Shown here piece after piece: positions 51,153 to 60,170 of a stretch of 64,000 nt of DNA. Position numbers and translations under genes: made by a program. The DNA lies in NCBI GenBank assembly GCA_015200025.1, contig CP054186.1, positions 372,001 to 436,000 of the forward strand, given 5' to 3'. Under the pieces are notes generated by a model, which saw only the letters and a program-made list of their open reading frames with translations, did not search any database and had not been told where the DNA came from. Each line of letters opens with the position of its first letter. Position 1 is the stretch's first letter. The stretch comes from Phycisphaeraceae bacterium (GTDB taxonomy: Bacteria > Planctomycetota > Phycisphaerae > Phycisphaerales > UBA1924).

Positions 51153-51889
51153 TTCCAGACCGAGTGGGGCCCGTCGTACCCGGGGAGGTCGTCCTCGCGG
51201 ATGCGGCGCGAGCCCGAGCCGTCGGCCGCGACGACCGCCGACCACGCGCGGGGCGGCGGGAGGCCGAACTGATACCACGTGTCGTACGGCCCCTTCCAGC
51301 AGGCCAGCGCGTGTTCGAACATCATGACCTTGGACGAGGGGAACTGGACATCCGAGAGCATGTTCGCCCGTGGTCTCTGGTCTTCATACTCCACCCCCGG
51401 GCGCATCCGGCCCGCGTCGAGCCACAGAGCGGCGCTCATGGCGTACTTGGGCAGAGGCCAGTGATCCGGGTCGATCCCCTGCCTCGCTTCCATCCGCCAC
51501 GGGGGCTGCTTGGGGCACATGAGCGCCTTGCCCACGCGGCTGGGCGACTCCCACAGATCCGGGAGCATGGTCGCCCATGCCCCGCCTTTGAGCCCGCCCC
51601 GCCCGCCCCGGCCCCACCGGTGCCCGCTCCCGGGGTGAATCTCCACGTACGCGTGATCGTCGCCGGCGTACGGGAACGCGTCGCGGGAGTCCCCGGCGTA
51701 CGCGTGCATCAGCACCCCGACCCCGCGAAGCCGGCTCAGGCACAACGCCCGCACCCCCGCGTCACGCGCCCGCCCCAACGCCGGCAGCATCAGCGACATG
51801 AGGATCGTCGTCATGCCCAGCACCGCAAGGACTTCCACCAGTGTGAATGCCCTTTTTCTATATTTAGTGATGTGGGCTTGGTCTTTCAC
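51113..51889 (-). CDS. Pseudopilin-like protein (module C)
   Basis: A 258-residue paralogue of the protein at 49757-48987. GTG 51889 is chosen by homology (VKDQAHITKYRKRAF against VKEKSDIRIFERKAF). The N-terminal RAFTLVEVLAVLGMTTILMS and body (ALCLSRLRGVGVLMHAYAGD, CPKQPPWRME, VVAADGSGSRRIREDD) match throughout, including near-identical DNA across the first 100 nt. It is divergent from the module C 10-Cys gene and convergent with module B's anchored-protein gene. Confidence 0.85.
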   Translation of the reverse strand: MKDQAHITKYRKRAFTLVEVLAVLGMTTILMSLMLPALGRARDAGVRALCLSRLRGVGVLMHAYAGDSRDAFPYAGDDHAYVEIHPGSGHRWGRGGRGGLKGGAWATMLPDLWESPSRVGKALMCPKQPPWRMEARQGIDPDHWPLPKYAMSAALWLDAGRMRPGVEYEDQRPRANMLSDVQFPSSKVMMFEHALACWKGPYDTWYQFGLPPPRAWSAVVAADGSGSRRIREDDLPGYDGPHSVWNYTLDGVRGRDFR

Positions 51890-51903
51890 TTGAGCATCCC
51901 CCC

Positions 51904-51957
51904 TGTGTAGTCTTTCGGTGTCTGATTTCCTTCGACAGCATAATCGGAGGCTGAACC
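51904..51957 (+). promoter_or_regulatory. Conserved leader of the 10-Cys gene, module C
   Basis: This is the copy of the module B leader: GTGTAGTCTTTCGGTGTCTG, then CAGCATAATCGGAGGCTGAA before the ATG. Conservation of the non-coding stretch between paralogous loci suggests either recent duplication or shared regulation. Confidence 0.5.
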
Positions 51958-52362
51958 ATGTCAAGGTCAACATCGTCGTGCTCGATCGAACGGGTTTCTC
52001 GGGTGGGGTGTTTGTTGGCGGCGTGCGTGGGGATCGCGCACGCCGTCGCGCAATGGCCTTGGACCAAGATCTGCTACCGCGAGACATGGCACGGCAGCGT
52101 GTACCACACCGACACGAACTGCCTGGTGTATACGGAGTGCCCGGGTTCCATCCGGTGCTCACTCGACAAGTCCGGGAGCGAGAATCCCGGGAACAACCCC
52201 ATCCAGGCCGGCGTTCAGGTACAGTGCCGAGACTGCAACGCCGGGGCTCCGCTGCCGGAGGGAGGATGTAAATGCAGTATCCCGACCGTCCCCTCGACGC
52301 TCTGGACGAGCGTCTCGGTGCAACGCTGCGACGCCGATTGCGTCTGGGTCTTCGATCCTTGA
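51958..52362 (+). CDS. Small secreted protein with ten mature cysteines (module C)
   Basis: A 134-residue protein, GGAGG before the ATG. A signal peptide (RVGCLLAACVGIAHAVA) precedes a mature part with ten Cys: ICYRETW, NCLVYTECPGSIRC, VQCRDC, GCKC and RCDADC, aligning with module B. The 3' end overlaps the next start as TTGA. Function unknown; disulfide-rich secreted or surface protein. Confidence 0.75.
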   Translation: MSRSTSSCSIERVSRVGCLLAACVGIAHAVAQWPWTKICYRETWHGSVYHTDTNCLVYTECPGSIRCSLDKSGSENPGNNPIQAGVQVQCRDCNAGAPLPEGGCKCSIPTVPSTLWTSVSVQRCDADCVWVFDP

Positions 52363-53306
52363 ATCGCTCGCTGCATCGAAAGAACCGAATCGCGGCTGTC
52401 GTGATGACCCTTGCGGCGTCCGTTCACGCCGATGTGACGTGGGCGCAGCAGTCCGATCGGCCGATCGAGGTGATCTGGCACGAGGCCGCGATCGACCAGA
52501 CGCTCACGATGCTCGTGGCTCCGCACGGCGGCTTCCGGTTCGATGCGTGCTTGCCCGTGCGGATGGGTCAGGATCGACCCAAGGTGGATTGCCAGAAGCG
52601 GATCGCGACCCGGCACGCGGTGTACGACTTTCCGTACGCCCAGGCCGAGTACGAGATCATCGATCGTGACACGGGGCGGAGCGGGTTTGATCCGTGGGAC
52701 GTCATGATCCTCTCGGCCCCGTGGCCCAGGCTCGCCGAGATCGAGCGGATGATCCTCGACGCCCCCGACGCGGAGGTCAAGGCCGGCCCCAACGGGGAGC
52801 GGTCGGTCTTGTCGGTGGCTCGCGAGCTGACGCTCGTCTTCGACGCCGACGATCGACTCCGGCGCGCGGTCTACCGCCCCAACGGCGGCGCCACGATCGG
52901 CATGGAGCACCTGCACGAGTTCGGCGGCTTCACCCCGGACGACCCTTACCCAAGCACCTACACCATGACCTCCCGGCACACCTCGCCCAAGGGCGAACGC
53001 CGAGAGAGTGTCCTGCGGTACACCCGCCGCGAGCTCCGCGTCGACCCGCCCGACGCGGCATCCAAACTCGCCTTCGACCCCGCGACCACGGACCTCCCCA
53101 GGCTGCTGCCGGGCGGCGACGTGGTCGACGCCAAGGGAACAAAGCTCTACAACAAGAAAGAGCTCGACGCCCGCATCATGGCGGACCTGACGGGAGCGAC
53201 GGAGCGGAGGTGGTGGGTGTGGGGCGTGGTGGCGGGGGTGCTGCTGCTGGCCGGTGCGGGGCTGGTGGCCCGTCAACGGGCCCGGAGCGCCATCGCCTCG
53301 CGCTGA
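52359..53306 (+). CDS. Exported, C-terminally anchored protein (module C)
   Basis: About 315 residues if started at TTG 52359, which overlaps the stop of the previous gene just as ATGA does in module B; ATG 52401 is the alternative. A signal peptide (IAAVVMTLAASVHADVTWA) is followed by an ectodomain (MLVAPHGGFRFDACLPVRMG, then DPWDVMILSAPWPRLAEIER) and the C-terminal helix ERRWWVWGVVAGVLLLAGAG. It is a paralogue of the module B protein, with closest identity at the C-terminus. Function unknown. Confidence 0.72.
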   Translation: MNRSLHRKNRIAAVVMTLAASVHADVTWAQQSDRPIEVIWHEAAIDQTLTMLVAPHGGFRFDACLPVRMGQDRPKVDCQKRIATRHAVYDFPYAQAEYEIIDRDTGRSGFDPWDVMILSAPWPRLAEIERMILDAPDAEVKAGPNGERSVLSVARELTLVFDADDRLRRAVYRPNGGATIGMEHLHEFGGFTPDDPYPSTYTMTSRHTSPKGERRESVLRYTRRELRVDPPDAASKLAFDPATTDLPRLLPGGDVVDAKGTKLYNKKELDARIMADLTGATERRWWVWGVVAGVLLLAGAGLVARQRARSAIASR

Positions 53307-53378
53307 CCTTCGCCGCCGCCGCCGCGTTCAGGCTGCTGCGACGCTCGGGCGTGCCCGCTCCGGACGACGGCGGGCCCG

Positions 53379-55127
53379 TCACGGGGCGGGGGCTTGCCGC
53401 CTGACCATGCCCGGGAGCGGCTCGAACGACCCGTCCTCGGCGACGCGCAGCTGGTCCGTCGCCAGGAGGTACTCGAGGATCGCCACGCGGAGGGTCGTCG
53501 TCGCCTGGTCGCGGGCGTTCTCGGCGTTGAGCAGGGCGTTCTCGGAGTCCACGACCTTCTGCGGCTCGACCTGGTCGATGCGCAGCTGCTGCTCTTCCAG
53601 ACGCCGCTGGTTGATCTCGACCGCCCGCTCGGCGAGGGTCAGCTGGAACCGGGCCAGCTCGACGTTGCGGAGCGCCCCGCGGACCTCGACGACCGTCTCG
53701 TCGCGCCGGCGTTCGAACGCACGCCCCTGGCGTTCGAGGTCGATCAGCGATCGGCGGAGGGCGAGGGTCTCGATGGTGCGGTCGAGCGGCAGGCTGAGCG
53801 TCAACCCCGCCTGGTAGCGGGTGTCGTCGGGGTCGAAGCCGTAGCCCCCCACGTCCGTCCCGCCCGAGGTGGGCACGGAAACCCCCGCCGTGACGTTGAG
53901 GTCGGGGAGGAGCCCGTTGCGGGCGTTGGCGACGGCCCGCCTCGCGTCGTCCACGCGGTCGCGGGCGTTCTGCACGTCGAGTCGCAGGTCGAGGGCGAGG
54001 GTGGCGGCGGCCGCGGGATCGGCCTCGGGCTCGGGGAGATCGAACCCGATCGGCCGGATGACGAGCGGGCGGTCCGGGCTCATGCCCAGGCGGACCTTGA
54101 ACCGGTCGAGCTGGAGGATGTACGACTCGCGGAGCCCGGCGAGCGCGGCCGTGGCGCTGAGTACCTCGTTGTCGGCGATGGCCCGCTCGAACTCGCGGAT
54201 CCGGCCCGCCGCCACTCGCTCCGACGTGCCGCGGCGGAAGGTCTCGAGGCTCGCGAGCTGCCGCTCCTGGTTCGTGATCCTCGCCTGGGTCTGGATCAGC
54301 GCGAAATAGTCCGTCGAGACGGACACGAGGTACTGACGGCGGAATCGCTCGAACTCCCTCGCCTGGTAGACCAGGTTCCGCTCGGCGCTGATGAGCCCCT
54401 CGCGGGCCACGTCGCCCGCGCCGCGCAGCAGCGGGACGTTCCCGCTGATCCCCAGCTCCGACGACTGCACGTAGTACCCCGTTGCTTGTTGCCTCAACTG
54501 GTCCGTCGCCCGGGTGATCCAGCGAGCCTCGACCTCGCCGCCGAAGGGGAGGCGTTGCGTGGCCCGCAGCGTGTTGATGATCGAGAGCGCGTGCTCGAAG
54601 CGTCCCTGGTCCCCCGCGCCCGCGATGCCCACGAACGTGTCGTTGAAGAACCGCGGGCTCCACAGGTGGCGCTCGACCAGGAGCCCGATCGCCGCGATGA
54701 GGTAGTCCTCCTGGGCCGAGAGGTATTCGCGTCCCGCCCGCTGGGCCTCGCGCAGGGCCCCGGCGAGGTCCAACTCCACGGCCTCGCGTCCCTCGTCGCC
54801 GCCCAACTCCCGCCGTGTGTAGGCGTCGAGCCGGGCCGCCACGTCCCTCGCCTCGTCCGCCGGTTCGTACGTCAGCGATGAAGCCGAGGGGTTCACCGTC
54901 GCGGGCTCGTAGGCCGTCCACGAGCGCTCGCGCGGCGCCGGGGTTGTCGGGCTGAGCCTTGATTTGGCCCCCGAACCGATCCCGGCGAGGCGTTGCGTCG
55001 CGGTTGATTCGATCTCCCGATCAATATCCGACAATCCGGGCTGGCACCCGCTTGCCCCGACTACGCCCGCCGCGAGCACGGGTATCCATCGCCGGAGGGA
55101 ACGCAGATATTGTGGCCTTGTTCGCAT
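53379..55127 (-). CDS. TolC-family outer-membrane lipoprotein
   Basis: A 582-residue protein with a lipoprotein signal (WIPVLAAGVVGASGC). Long amphipathic helical stretches typical of TolC/OEP proteins fill the rest (ELDLAGALREAQRAGREYLS, LRLDVQNARDRVDDARRAVA, LAERAVEINQRRLEEQQLRI), with repeats in two halves. It probably forms the outer-membrane channel of an efflux or type I secretion system; the inner-membrane pump and adaptor are not adjacent. Divergent from the GH35-like gene. Confidence 0.9.
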   Translation of the reverse strand: MRTRPQYLRSLRRWIPVLAAGVVGASGCQPGLSDIDREIESTATQRLAGIGSGAKSRLSPTTPAPRERSWTAYEPATVNPSASSLTYEPADEARDVAARLDAYTRRELGGDEGREAVELDLAGALREAQRAGREYLSAQEDYLIAAIGLLVERHLWSPRFFNDTFVGIAGAGDQGRFEHALSIINTLRATQRLPFGGEVEARWITRATDQLRQQATGYYVQSSELGISGNVPLLRGAGDVAREGLISAERNLVYQAREFERFRRQYLVSVSTDYFALIQTQARITNQERQLASLETFRRGTSERVAAGRIREFERAIADNEVLSATAALAGLRESYILQLDRFKVRLGMSPDRPLVIRPIGFDLPEPEADPAAAATLALDLRLDVQNARDRVDDARRAVANARNGLLPDLNVTAGVSVPTSGGTDVGGYGFDPDDTRYQAGLTLSLPLDRTIETLALRRSLIDLERQGRAFERRRDETVVEVRGALRNVELARFQLTLAERAVEINQRRLEEQQLRIDQVEPQKVVDSENALLNAENARDQATTTLRVAILEYLLATDQLRVAEDGSFEPLPGMVRRQAPAP

Positions 55128-55246
55128 TATGATCGGATCTCGGGGGCTCGAAGTGTACTCGCGAATCGCTCCGGATGTTGCGACCCGTGCGATGCGGTCC
55201 TAGAGTTGAAACTTACCGAACGAACGCCCCATTTACCGTATAAAGA

Positions 55247-55258
55247 CCGTACGTACGG
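55247..55258. promoter_or_regulatory. 12-bp perfect palindrome CCGTACGTACGG
   Basis: A self-complementary site in the divergent promoter region. It could be an operator; it could also be chance. Confidence 0.3.
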
Positions 55259-55343
55259 ACGACCGGAATACGACGCGATCGATGACGGGCGGCGAGGCCG
55301 CGTCAGTCTTCATGGGGACATGGGGCCGCGTGAGATTTGTGGA

Positions 55344-55398
55344 GGGGCGGGGTGGGGGCGGGGTGGGGGCGGGGTGGGGGCGGGGTGGGGGCGGGGTG
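55344..55398 (+). repeat. Five exact copies of GGGGCGGGGTG
   Basis: The 11-bp G-rich unit repeats five times, ending 53 nt before the GH35-like start. The plus strand, which is also the RNA sense for that gene, has many runs of four or five G and could fold into G-quadruplexes. Confidence 0.85.
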
Positions 55399-55451
55399 GG
55401 GGCGGCGGACGAGGCCTCCACCGGGTGACCAACCAGGAGTAACCCCTTCAC

Positions 55452-58292
55452 ATGCCAACGGTAACCTATGACGCACGCAGTTTCATGCTCGACGGCCGGA
55501 GGTTGTGGCTGGTCGGCGGGAGCATCCCGTTCTCGAAGTTGCCCCGCGAGACCTGGGCCGATCGGATCCATCAGGCGAAACTTGCCGGGTTGAACACGGT
55601 GGAGACCCCGGTCTTCTGGAGCCGGCACGAGCACCGCCCCGGGCGTCCGGATTTCGCGGGCGACAACGACATCCGCCACTTCGTGAAGCTGGTCCACGAC
55701 GCGGGGCTGTGGTGTGTGCTGCGGGTAGGCCCGTATGTCGGATCGGGGTGGGACTTCGGCGGGCTGCCCCCGTGGATTCTCCCGGCCGCCGCGGGCAAGC
55801 TGCGCGCGGGCTCGCCGGCGTTCCTCGACGCGTTCGCTCGCTTCACCAACGCGTTGATCGAGCAGGTCCGCGATCTGCAGGTGACCAGCCCGGGCAAGGG
55901 CGGGCCGATCATCGCCGTGCAGAGCGAGTCTTCGTGGACCTGTGGGGACGAGACGGTCGGGGAGCACTACCTCGCCGAGCTGCTGCGGTTCCTGCGAGAG
56001 TCGGGAGTCTCGGTGCCCACGCTCAGCTGCAACAACCTGTGGCAGACGGTCGAGGGCGTGATCGACGCCTGGGCCGGGAACCACGACATGCTGGCGATGA
56101 TGCGGCAGCTCTCTTGCGTCCGGGCCGATCAGCCCCGGGTGGTGGCCGATTTCCCGGTAGCCCCACTCGAGCGGTGGTCGGGGGACCACGCGCCCGCGCC
56201 GGCGCCGTGGTCGGTCCAGCGTCGGCTCGTCGAGACGCTCGCGGGCGGTGGTCAGTACATGATCCGCCCGTTCGCCGGGGGTCACCACTTCGCTTTCTCC
56301 GCCGGGCGATCGGCGGCGGGCCCGGCCGAGTTTTTCACCGCCGAGGCTGGCGCCGAGGCGCCCATCTCACCGTCGGGCGCGCACGGCCCATCGCTGGCGA
56401 TGATCCGGCGGGTCTCGACGTTCGCGTCGCGATTCGCGCGGGTCCTGGCCAACGTCGACCCGGGGTACCAGCCCATCACGCTCCACCCGGGCACGACCGA
56501 TGGCCCCTCGCCGGCGAGGCCTCACCGCGGCGACCAGCCCAAGCCCGCGCCGGCCCACTCCGTGGTCCACTCGATGGGCGCCCAGGGGGAGATCGTCTTT
56601 GTGTTCCGCGAGCGTCCGCAGGCGCAGGCTCCCGACGAGCCCGACCCGGTGCTGCTCCTGCCCGACGGGAGCACCGTCGAGGTCCCCATGGGCGACCAGG
56701 CCGCCGCGTGGCTGCTCTTTGAGACCAACCTGACCGCCCGCGCCCATCTCGACTACACCAACCTCAACGCGCTCGCGGTGGTGGGGAAGGTTTTCGCGGC
56801 GTACGGCCCCGCGGGGCGGCGCGCGGTCTTCTCGATCAACGGGTCGGTCGTGGACGCGCCGGTCCCGGCGACCTCCGCGCCGGCCGTCATCGAGCACGAG
56901 GGCGTGCACCTGCTCATCTTGAACGAGTCGCACGCCGACACGACGTATTTCACCGACGACGCGGTCTACGTGGGCATCGCGGGGCTGGCCCCCGACCACA
57001 CGCCCATCGTTCGTCCGGGCACCAAGACCTTTTACCACGTGTCGCCCGACGGGACGGTCACCCCGAAGAACGCGACCGCCGCCAAGACCCCGTGCCGCGT
57101 CGCGATTGTGGGGTCCCCGTCGGACCGCGCTCCCTTGGGCGAGTGGTCGCGGGCGGACACCGCGGATTACACGGTGGGTCGGAGCGCCCGGTTCGCCTCG
57201 ATCGCGGGCCCGTCGGACATGGCGGCGCTCGGCGCCCCATTCGGGTACGGGTGGTACCGGCTCACGCTGCGTGCCGCCAACGCCGGGAAGGTCCACGCCG
57301 CGTTCGCCCGCGCGGGTGATCGTCTGCACCTGTTCCTGGACGGGCAGCCGGCCGGGATCCTGGGCGTCGGGCCGGGCGCGGCGTCCACCGTTCATCTCGG
57401 GCTCAAGAAGGGCGAGCACCACTTGGTCGTGCTCGTCGAGAACTTCGGGCGTTTCGGCGAGGGCAACCACCTGGGCGAGCCCAAGGGCCTCGGGGGGCAC
57501 CTTTACGAGCTCAAGGAGATCAAGCCCGGCAAGCCCAAGCACGCCGTGGCCGACCCGGTCGAGGTGCTGACCCTTCGTTCGCCGATCTGGGACGTTCGAT
57601 CGGGCGACGCGACCGAGCCGGACCGGGCGGGGTGGAACCTGGGCTACCGCCGCAAGAATCCGTTGTTCATCGACGTGGCGCCGCTCGAGCACCGTTGCCT
57701 GCTCATCGCGGACGACAAGCCCATCGCGTTCCTGGACCACGCGGGCCCGGGTCGTGTGGTCCTCGACGGCGACGGCTTCAAGGGCATCGGGACGCTCCAG
57801 CTCACGCCGCTCTCGGAGGGCGAGGCGATCCGTCCCGAGGCGTTGCTGAAGCTCGCGTCCGACGCGGTGACGATCCACGAGTGCGTCTCGTGCCTGACGG
57901 AGAAGGCCGAGTGGGCGTTCGCGAAGTGGGAAGCGCCCCCCGCCGGCGCCTACGCGCCGCACAAGGGCCGCGCCTCGGGGCCGACCTGGTGGCGGACGAC
58001 CTTCAAACCCGCGAAGACCCCCTCGCCGCTGTACCTGGAACCCGACGGGTTTACCAAGGGTCAGGTCTGGATCAACGGGAAGCACCTGGGGCGGTTCTTC
58101 ATGACCGACCCCGCGGGCAAGCCCATCAGCGGTCAACGCCGGCACCTCATCCCCAACGCCTGGCTCAAGCACGGGCAGCCCAACGACCTGGTCATCTTCG
58201 ACGAGCACGGCGGGAGCCCGGGCAAGGCCCACCTTGTCTACGACCACGAGCGGGCTCCGCTCACCACGTCGCTCCCCGGCGCCCCGGCGTAA
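55452..58292 (+). CDS. GH35-like (beta-galactosidase family) protein with altered catalytic residues
   Basis: A 946-residue protein without a signal peptide. The N-terminal TIM barrel follows GH35: LVGGSIPFSKLPRETWADRI, KLAGLNTVETPVFWSRHEHR, CVLRVGPYVGSGWDFGGLPP and GGPIIAVQSESSW. The acid/base Glu of QVENEY would be at residue 161, which is Ser, and the nucleophile region (normally TEF or SEF) reads A232-D233-F. C-terminal beta domains follow (YGWYRLTLRAANAGKVHAAF; PTWWRTTFKPAKTPSPLYLE; KGQVWINGKHLGRFF). Activity on galactosides is doubtful. It overlaps the next gene (TAATG). Confidence 0.85.
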   Translation: MPTVTYDARSFMLDGRRLWLVGGSIPFSKLPRETWADRIHQAKLAGLNTVETPVFWSRHEHRPGRPDFAGDNDIRHFVKLVHDAGLWCVLRVGPYVGSGWDFGGLPPWILPAAAGKLRAGSPAFLDAFARFTNALIEQVRDLQVTSPGKGGPIIAVQSESSWTCGDETVGEHYLAELLRFLRESGVSVPTLSCNNLWQTVEGVIDAWAGNHDMLAMMRQLSCVRADQPRVVADFPVAPLERWSGDHAPAPAPWSVQRRLVETLAGGGQYMIRPFAGGHHFAFSAGRSAAGPAEFFTAEAGAEAPISPSGAHGPSLAMIRRVSTFASRFARVLANVDPGYQPITLHPGTTDGPSPARPHRGDQPKPAPAHSVVHSMGAQGEIVFVFRERPQAQAPDEPDPVLLLPDGSTVEVPMGDQAAAWLLFETNLTARAHLDYTNLNALAVVGKVFAAYGPAGRRAVFSINGSVVDAPVPATSAPAVIEHEGVHLLILNESHADTTYFTDDAVYVGIAGLAPDHTPIVRPGTKTFYHVSPDGTVTPKNATAAKTPCRVAIVGSPSDRAPLGEWSRADTADYTVGRSARFASIAGPSDMAALGAPFGYGWYRLTLRAANAGKVHAAFARAGDRLHLFLDGQPAGILGVGPGAASTVHLGLKKGEHHLVVLVENFGRFGEGNHLGEPKGLGGHLYELKEIKPGKPKHAVADPVEVLTLRSPIWDVRSGDATEPDRAGWNLGYRRKNPLFIDVAPLEHRCLLIADDKPIAFLDHAGPGRVVLDGDGFKGIGTLQLTPLSEGEAIRPEALLKLASDAVTIHECVSCLTEKAEWAFAKWEAPPAGAYAPHKGRASGPTWWRTTFKPAKTPSPLYLEPDGFTKGQVWINGKHLGRFFMTDPAGKPISGQRRHLIPNAWLKHGQPNDLVIFDEHGGSPGKAHLVYDHERAPLTTSLPGAPA

Positions 58293-58867
58293 TGTCCGGC
58301 ATGACCCAGCCCGCGCCACCCGGCCCCGCCCGCCACCCGTGGCAACTCGCGGCCTCGTTCGCCGCATTCCGTCACCGGCACCAGATCCGCAAGGACGGCC
58401 GCACCCCGTACGTGGCCCACGTCTTCCGCGTGGCGATGACGGTGCGCGACGTGTTCGACTTCGGGGACCGGGCCGCCCTCGCCGCCGCGCTGCTCCACGA
58501 CACCATCGAGGACACGACGACCGACTTCGAGGACCTTGAGGAGCGTTTCGGCCGAGAGGTGGCGGACCTGGTCGCCGCGCTCACGAAGAACATGGCGCTG
58601 CCCGAGGACCACCGCGAGGCCGAGTACGACCGTCGGCTCGCGTCGGCGGATTGGCGTGCTCGGCTGATCAAACTGGCCGACGCGCACGACAACCTCGCCG
58701 ACGCCGCCCACAACCCCGCCGGGGTGGACGTCCGCAAGACGATCGCGCACGCCGAGCGGGCCGTGGCCCTCGCCACGCCCGATCTCCCTCGCGACCCGGC
58801 CGTCGCCCGGGCCATCGAGGCGGTCCGCGTGCTGATCGAGGACGCCCGGCGGGCCGCGTACGCATGA
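58292..58867 (+). CDS. HD-domain hydrolase, small (p)ppGpp hydrolase-like
   Basis: A 191-residue protein. FAAFRHRHQIRKDGRTPYVA, HVFRVAMTVRD, LAAALLHDTIEDTTTDFEDL with the HDxxED metal site, FGREVADLVAALTKN and RLIKLADAHDNL all match single-domain SpoT-like hydrolases (MESH1 type). It may degrade (p)ppGpp or a related nucleotide; no synthetase domain is present. ATG 58292 overlaps the upstream stop; ATG 58301 is an alternative. It overlaps folP by 4 nt. Confidence 0.85.
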   Translation: MSGMTQPAPPGPARHPWQLAASFAAFRHRHQIRKDGRTPYVAHVFRVAMTVRDVFDFGDRAALAAALLHDTIEDTTTDFEDLEERFGREVADLVAALTKNMALPEDHREAEYDRRLASADWRARLIKLADAHDNLADAAHNPAGVDVRKTIAHAERAVALATPDLPRDPAVARAIEAVRVLIEDARRAAYA

Positions 58868-59778
58868 GACCCGCCCGCCCTCGTCATTGGCGTCTGGGCC
58901 CCGGCGCGACGATCCCGCTCGACCGCCCCCGTCTCCTGGCGATCCTGAACATCACGCCCGACAGCTTCTCCGATGGCGGGGCCTACGCCGACCCTCGCGC
59001 CGCCGCCGACGCCGCCGAGCGTTTCGCGCACGACGGCGCCGACGCGATCGACGTGGGCGGGGAATCGACGCGTCCCGGCGCCGCGGCCGTCCCGGCGGAG
59101 GAGCAGGCCCGCCGCGTGGTCCCGGTGATCCGGGCGATCCGCGCGGGCCGGGGCCCCGCGTCACGCCTCCCCGTCACGATCGACACCACGGACGAGGCCG
59201 TCGCTCGCGCCGCCATCGACGCCGGCGCGGACGCGATCAACGACATCTCCGCCGGGCTGGACTCGTCGGGGCGGACGCTCACACTCGCGGCCTCGATGGG
59301 TCGGGGCATCATCCTGATGCACCGCCCCAGGCGTCCCTCGGACGACCGCTACTCCGACCAAGACCCCAGCCCCCCGCGGTACACCGACCCCGCGGGCGAG
59401 GTACTCGCGTTCCTTGTCGCTCGGGCCCGGGCCGCGCTCGACGCGGGGATCGCGCCCGACGCGATCGCCCTGGACCCGGGCCTGGGCTTCGGGAAATCGG
59501 TCGCCGACAACCTCGCGTTGATCGAAGGGACCCCCCGCCTGGCCTCGCCCGGGTTCCCGATCGTCAGCGGGCTCTCAAGGAAGAGTTTCGTGGGGCGGGT
59601 GTCGCTCGGGCGTGACTCAACGCCCTCCGAACGCCTGGAGGGCACGCTGGCCCTGAGCGTGACCCATTTCCTGCGGGGGGCATCCATATTCAGGGTCCAC
59701 GACGCGGGCCCGCACGCCCGGGCGTTGGCCGCCGCCCACGCCCTGCTCGAGCCCCCGGGGCCTCCGCCTCGGGCATAG
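58864..59778 (+). CDS. folP: Dihydropteroate synthase
   Basis: A 304-residue enzyme of folate synthesis that joins p-aminobenzoate to the pterin diphosphate. Signatures are LLAILNITPDSFSDGGAYAD, DAIDVGGESTRPGAAAVP, PVTIDTTDEAVARAAIDAGA, INDISAG, IILMHRPRRP (usually MHxxG), ALDPGLGFGKSVADNLALI and GLSRKSFVGR. It is the sulfonamide target. The ATG overlaps the previous stop (ATGA), making a translational unit with the HD hydrolase. Confidence 0.95.
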   Translation: MRPARPRHWRLGPGATIPLDRPRLLAILNITPDSFSDGGAYADPRAAADAAERFAHDGADAIDVGGESTRPGAAAVPAEEQARRVVPVIRAIRAGRGPASRLPVTIDTTDEAVARAAIDAGADAINDISAGLDSSGRTLTLAASMGRGIILMHRPRRPSDDRYSDQDPSPPRYTDPAGEVLAFLVARARAALDAGIAPDAIALDPGLGFGKSVADNLALIEGTPRLASPGFPIVSGLSRKSFVGRVSLGRDSTPSERLEGTLALSVTHFLRGASIFRVHDAGPHARALAAAHALLEPPGPPPRA

Positions 59779-59837
59779 AGTTTCCCGCAGGCGTCCGGGG
59801 GTCCCCCCGGGAGTTGCCTGAGAATCGGAGCCGAACC

Positions 59838-60170
59838 ATGGCCGGTCAGAACGTGACGACCTTCACCGACGCGAACTTCGACGCCGAGGTGCTCAAATCT
59901 CAAGTCCCGGTGCTGGTGGATTTCTGGGCCGAGTGGTGCGGCCCGTGCCGGATGCTGGGGCCGACGATCGAGGCGCTGGCGGGGAAGTACGCCGGGCGGG
60001 CCAAGATCGGGAAGGTGGACGTGGACACCAACCGCCAGCTCGCCGCGACATACCAGATCGCCGCGATCCCGACGGTCATGGTGTTCAAGGGCGGGCAGGT
60101 CGTCAAGACCTTCCGCGGGCTGACCAACGAGGCCACGCTCTCGAGCGCCCTCGAGGGCGCCGGCGCCTGA
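59838..60170 (+). CDS. trxA: Thioredoxin
   Basis: A 110-residue redox protein with the active site W33-C34-G35-P36-C37 in VLVDFWAEWCGPCRMLGPTI, VDVDTNRQLAATYQIAAIPT with the cis-Pro, and FKGGQVVKTFRG. No signal peptide, so cytoplasmic. GGAG lies before ATG 59838. It follows folP by 59 nt. Confidence 0.96.
   Translation: MAGQNVTTFTDANFDAEVLKSQVPVLVDFWAEWCGPCRMLGPTIEALAGKYAGRAKIGKVDVDTNRQLAATYQIAAIPTVMVFKGGQVVKTFRGLTNEATLSSALEGAGA

Larger units (their letters stand above)
55128..55451. other. Divergent intergenic region between tolC-like and GH35-like genes
   Basis: 324 bases with no gene. On the tolC side it is moderately AT-rich and carries a 12-bp perfect palindrome. Nearer the GH35-like gene is a G-rich 11-bp tandem repeat. 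GGAG lies 13 nt before the GH35-like start, longer than usual. No clear promoter boxes were resolved. Confidence 0.45.
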
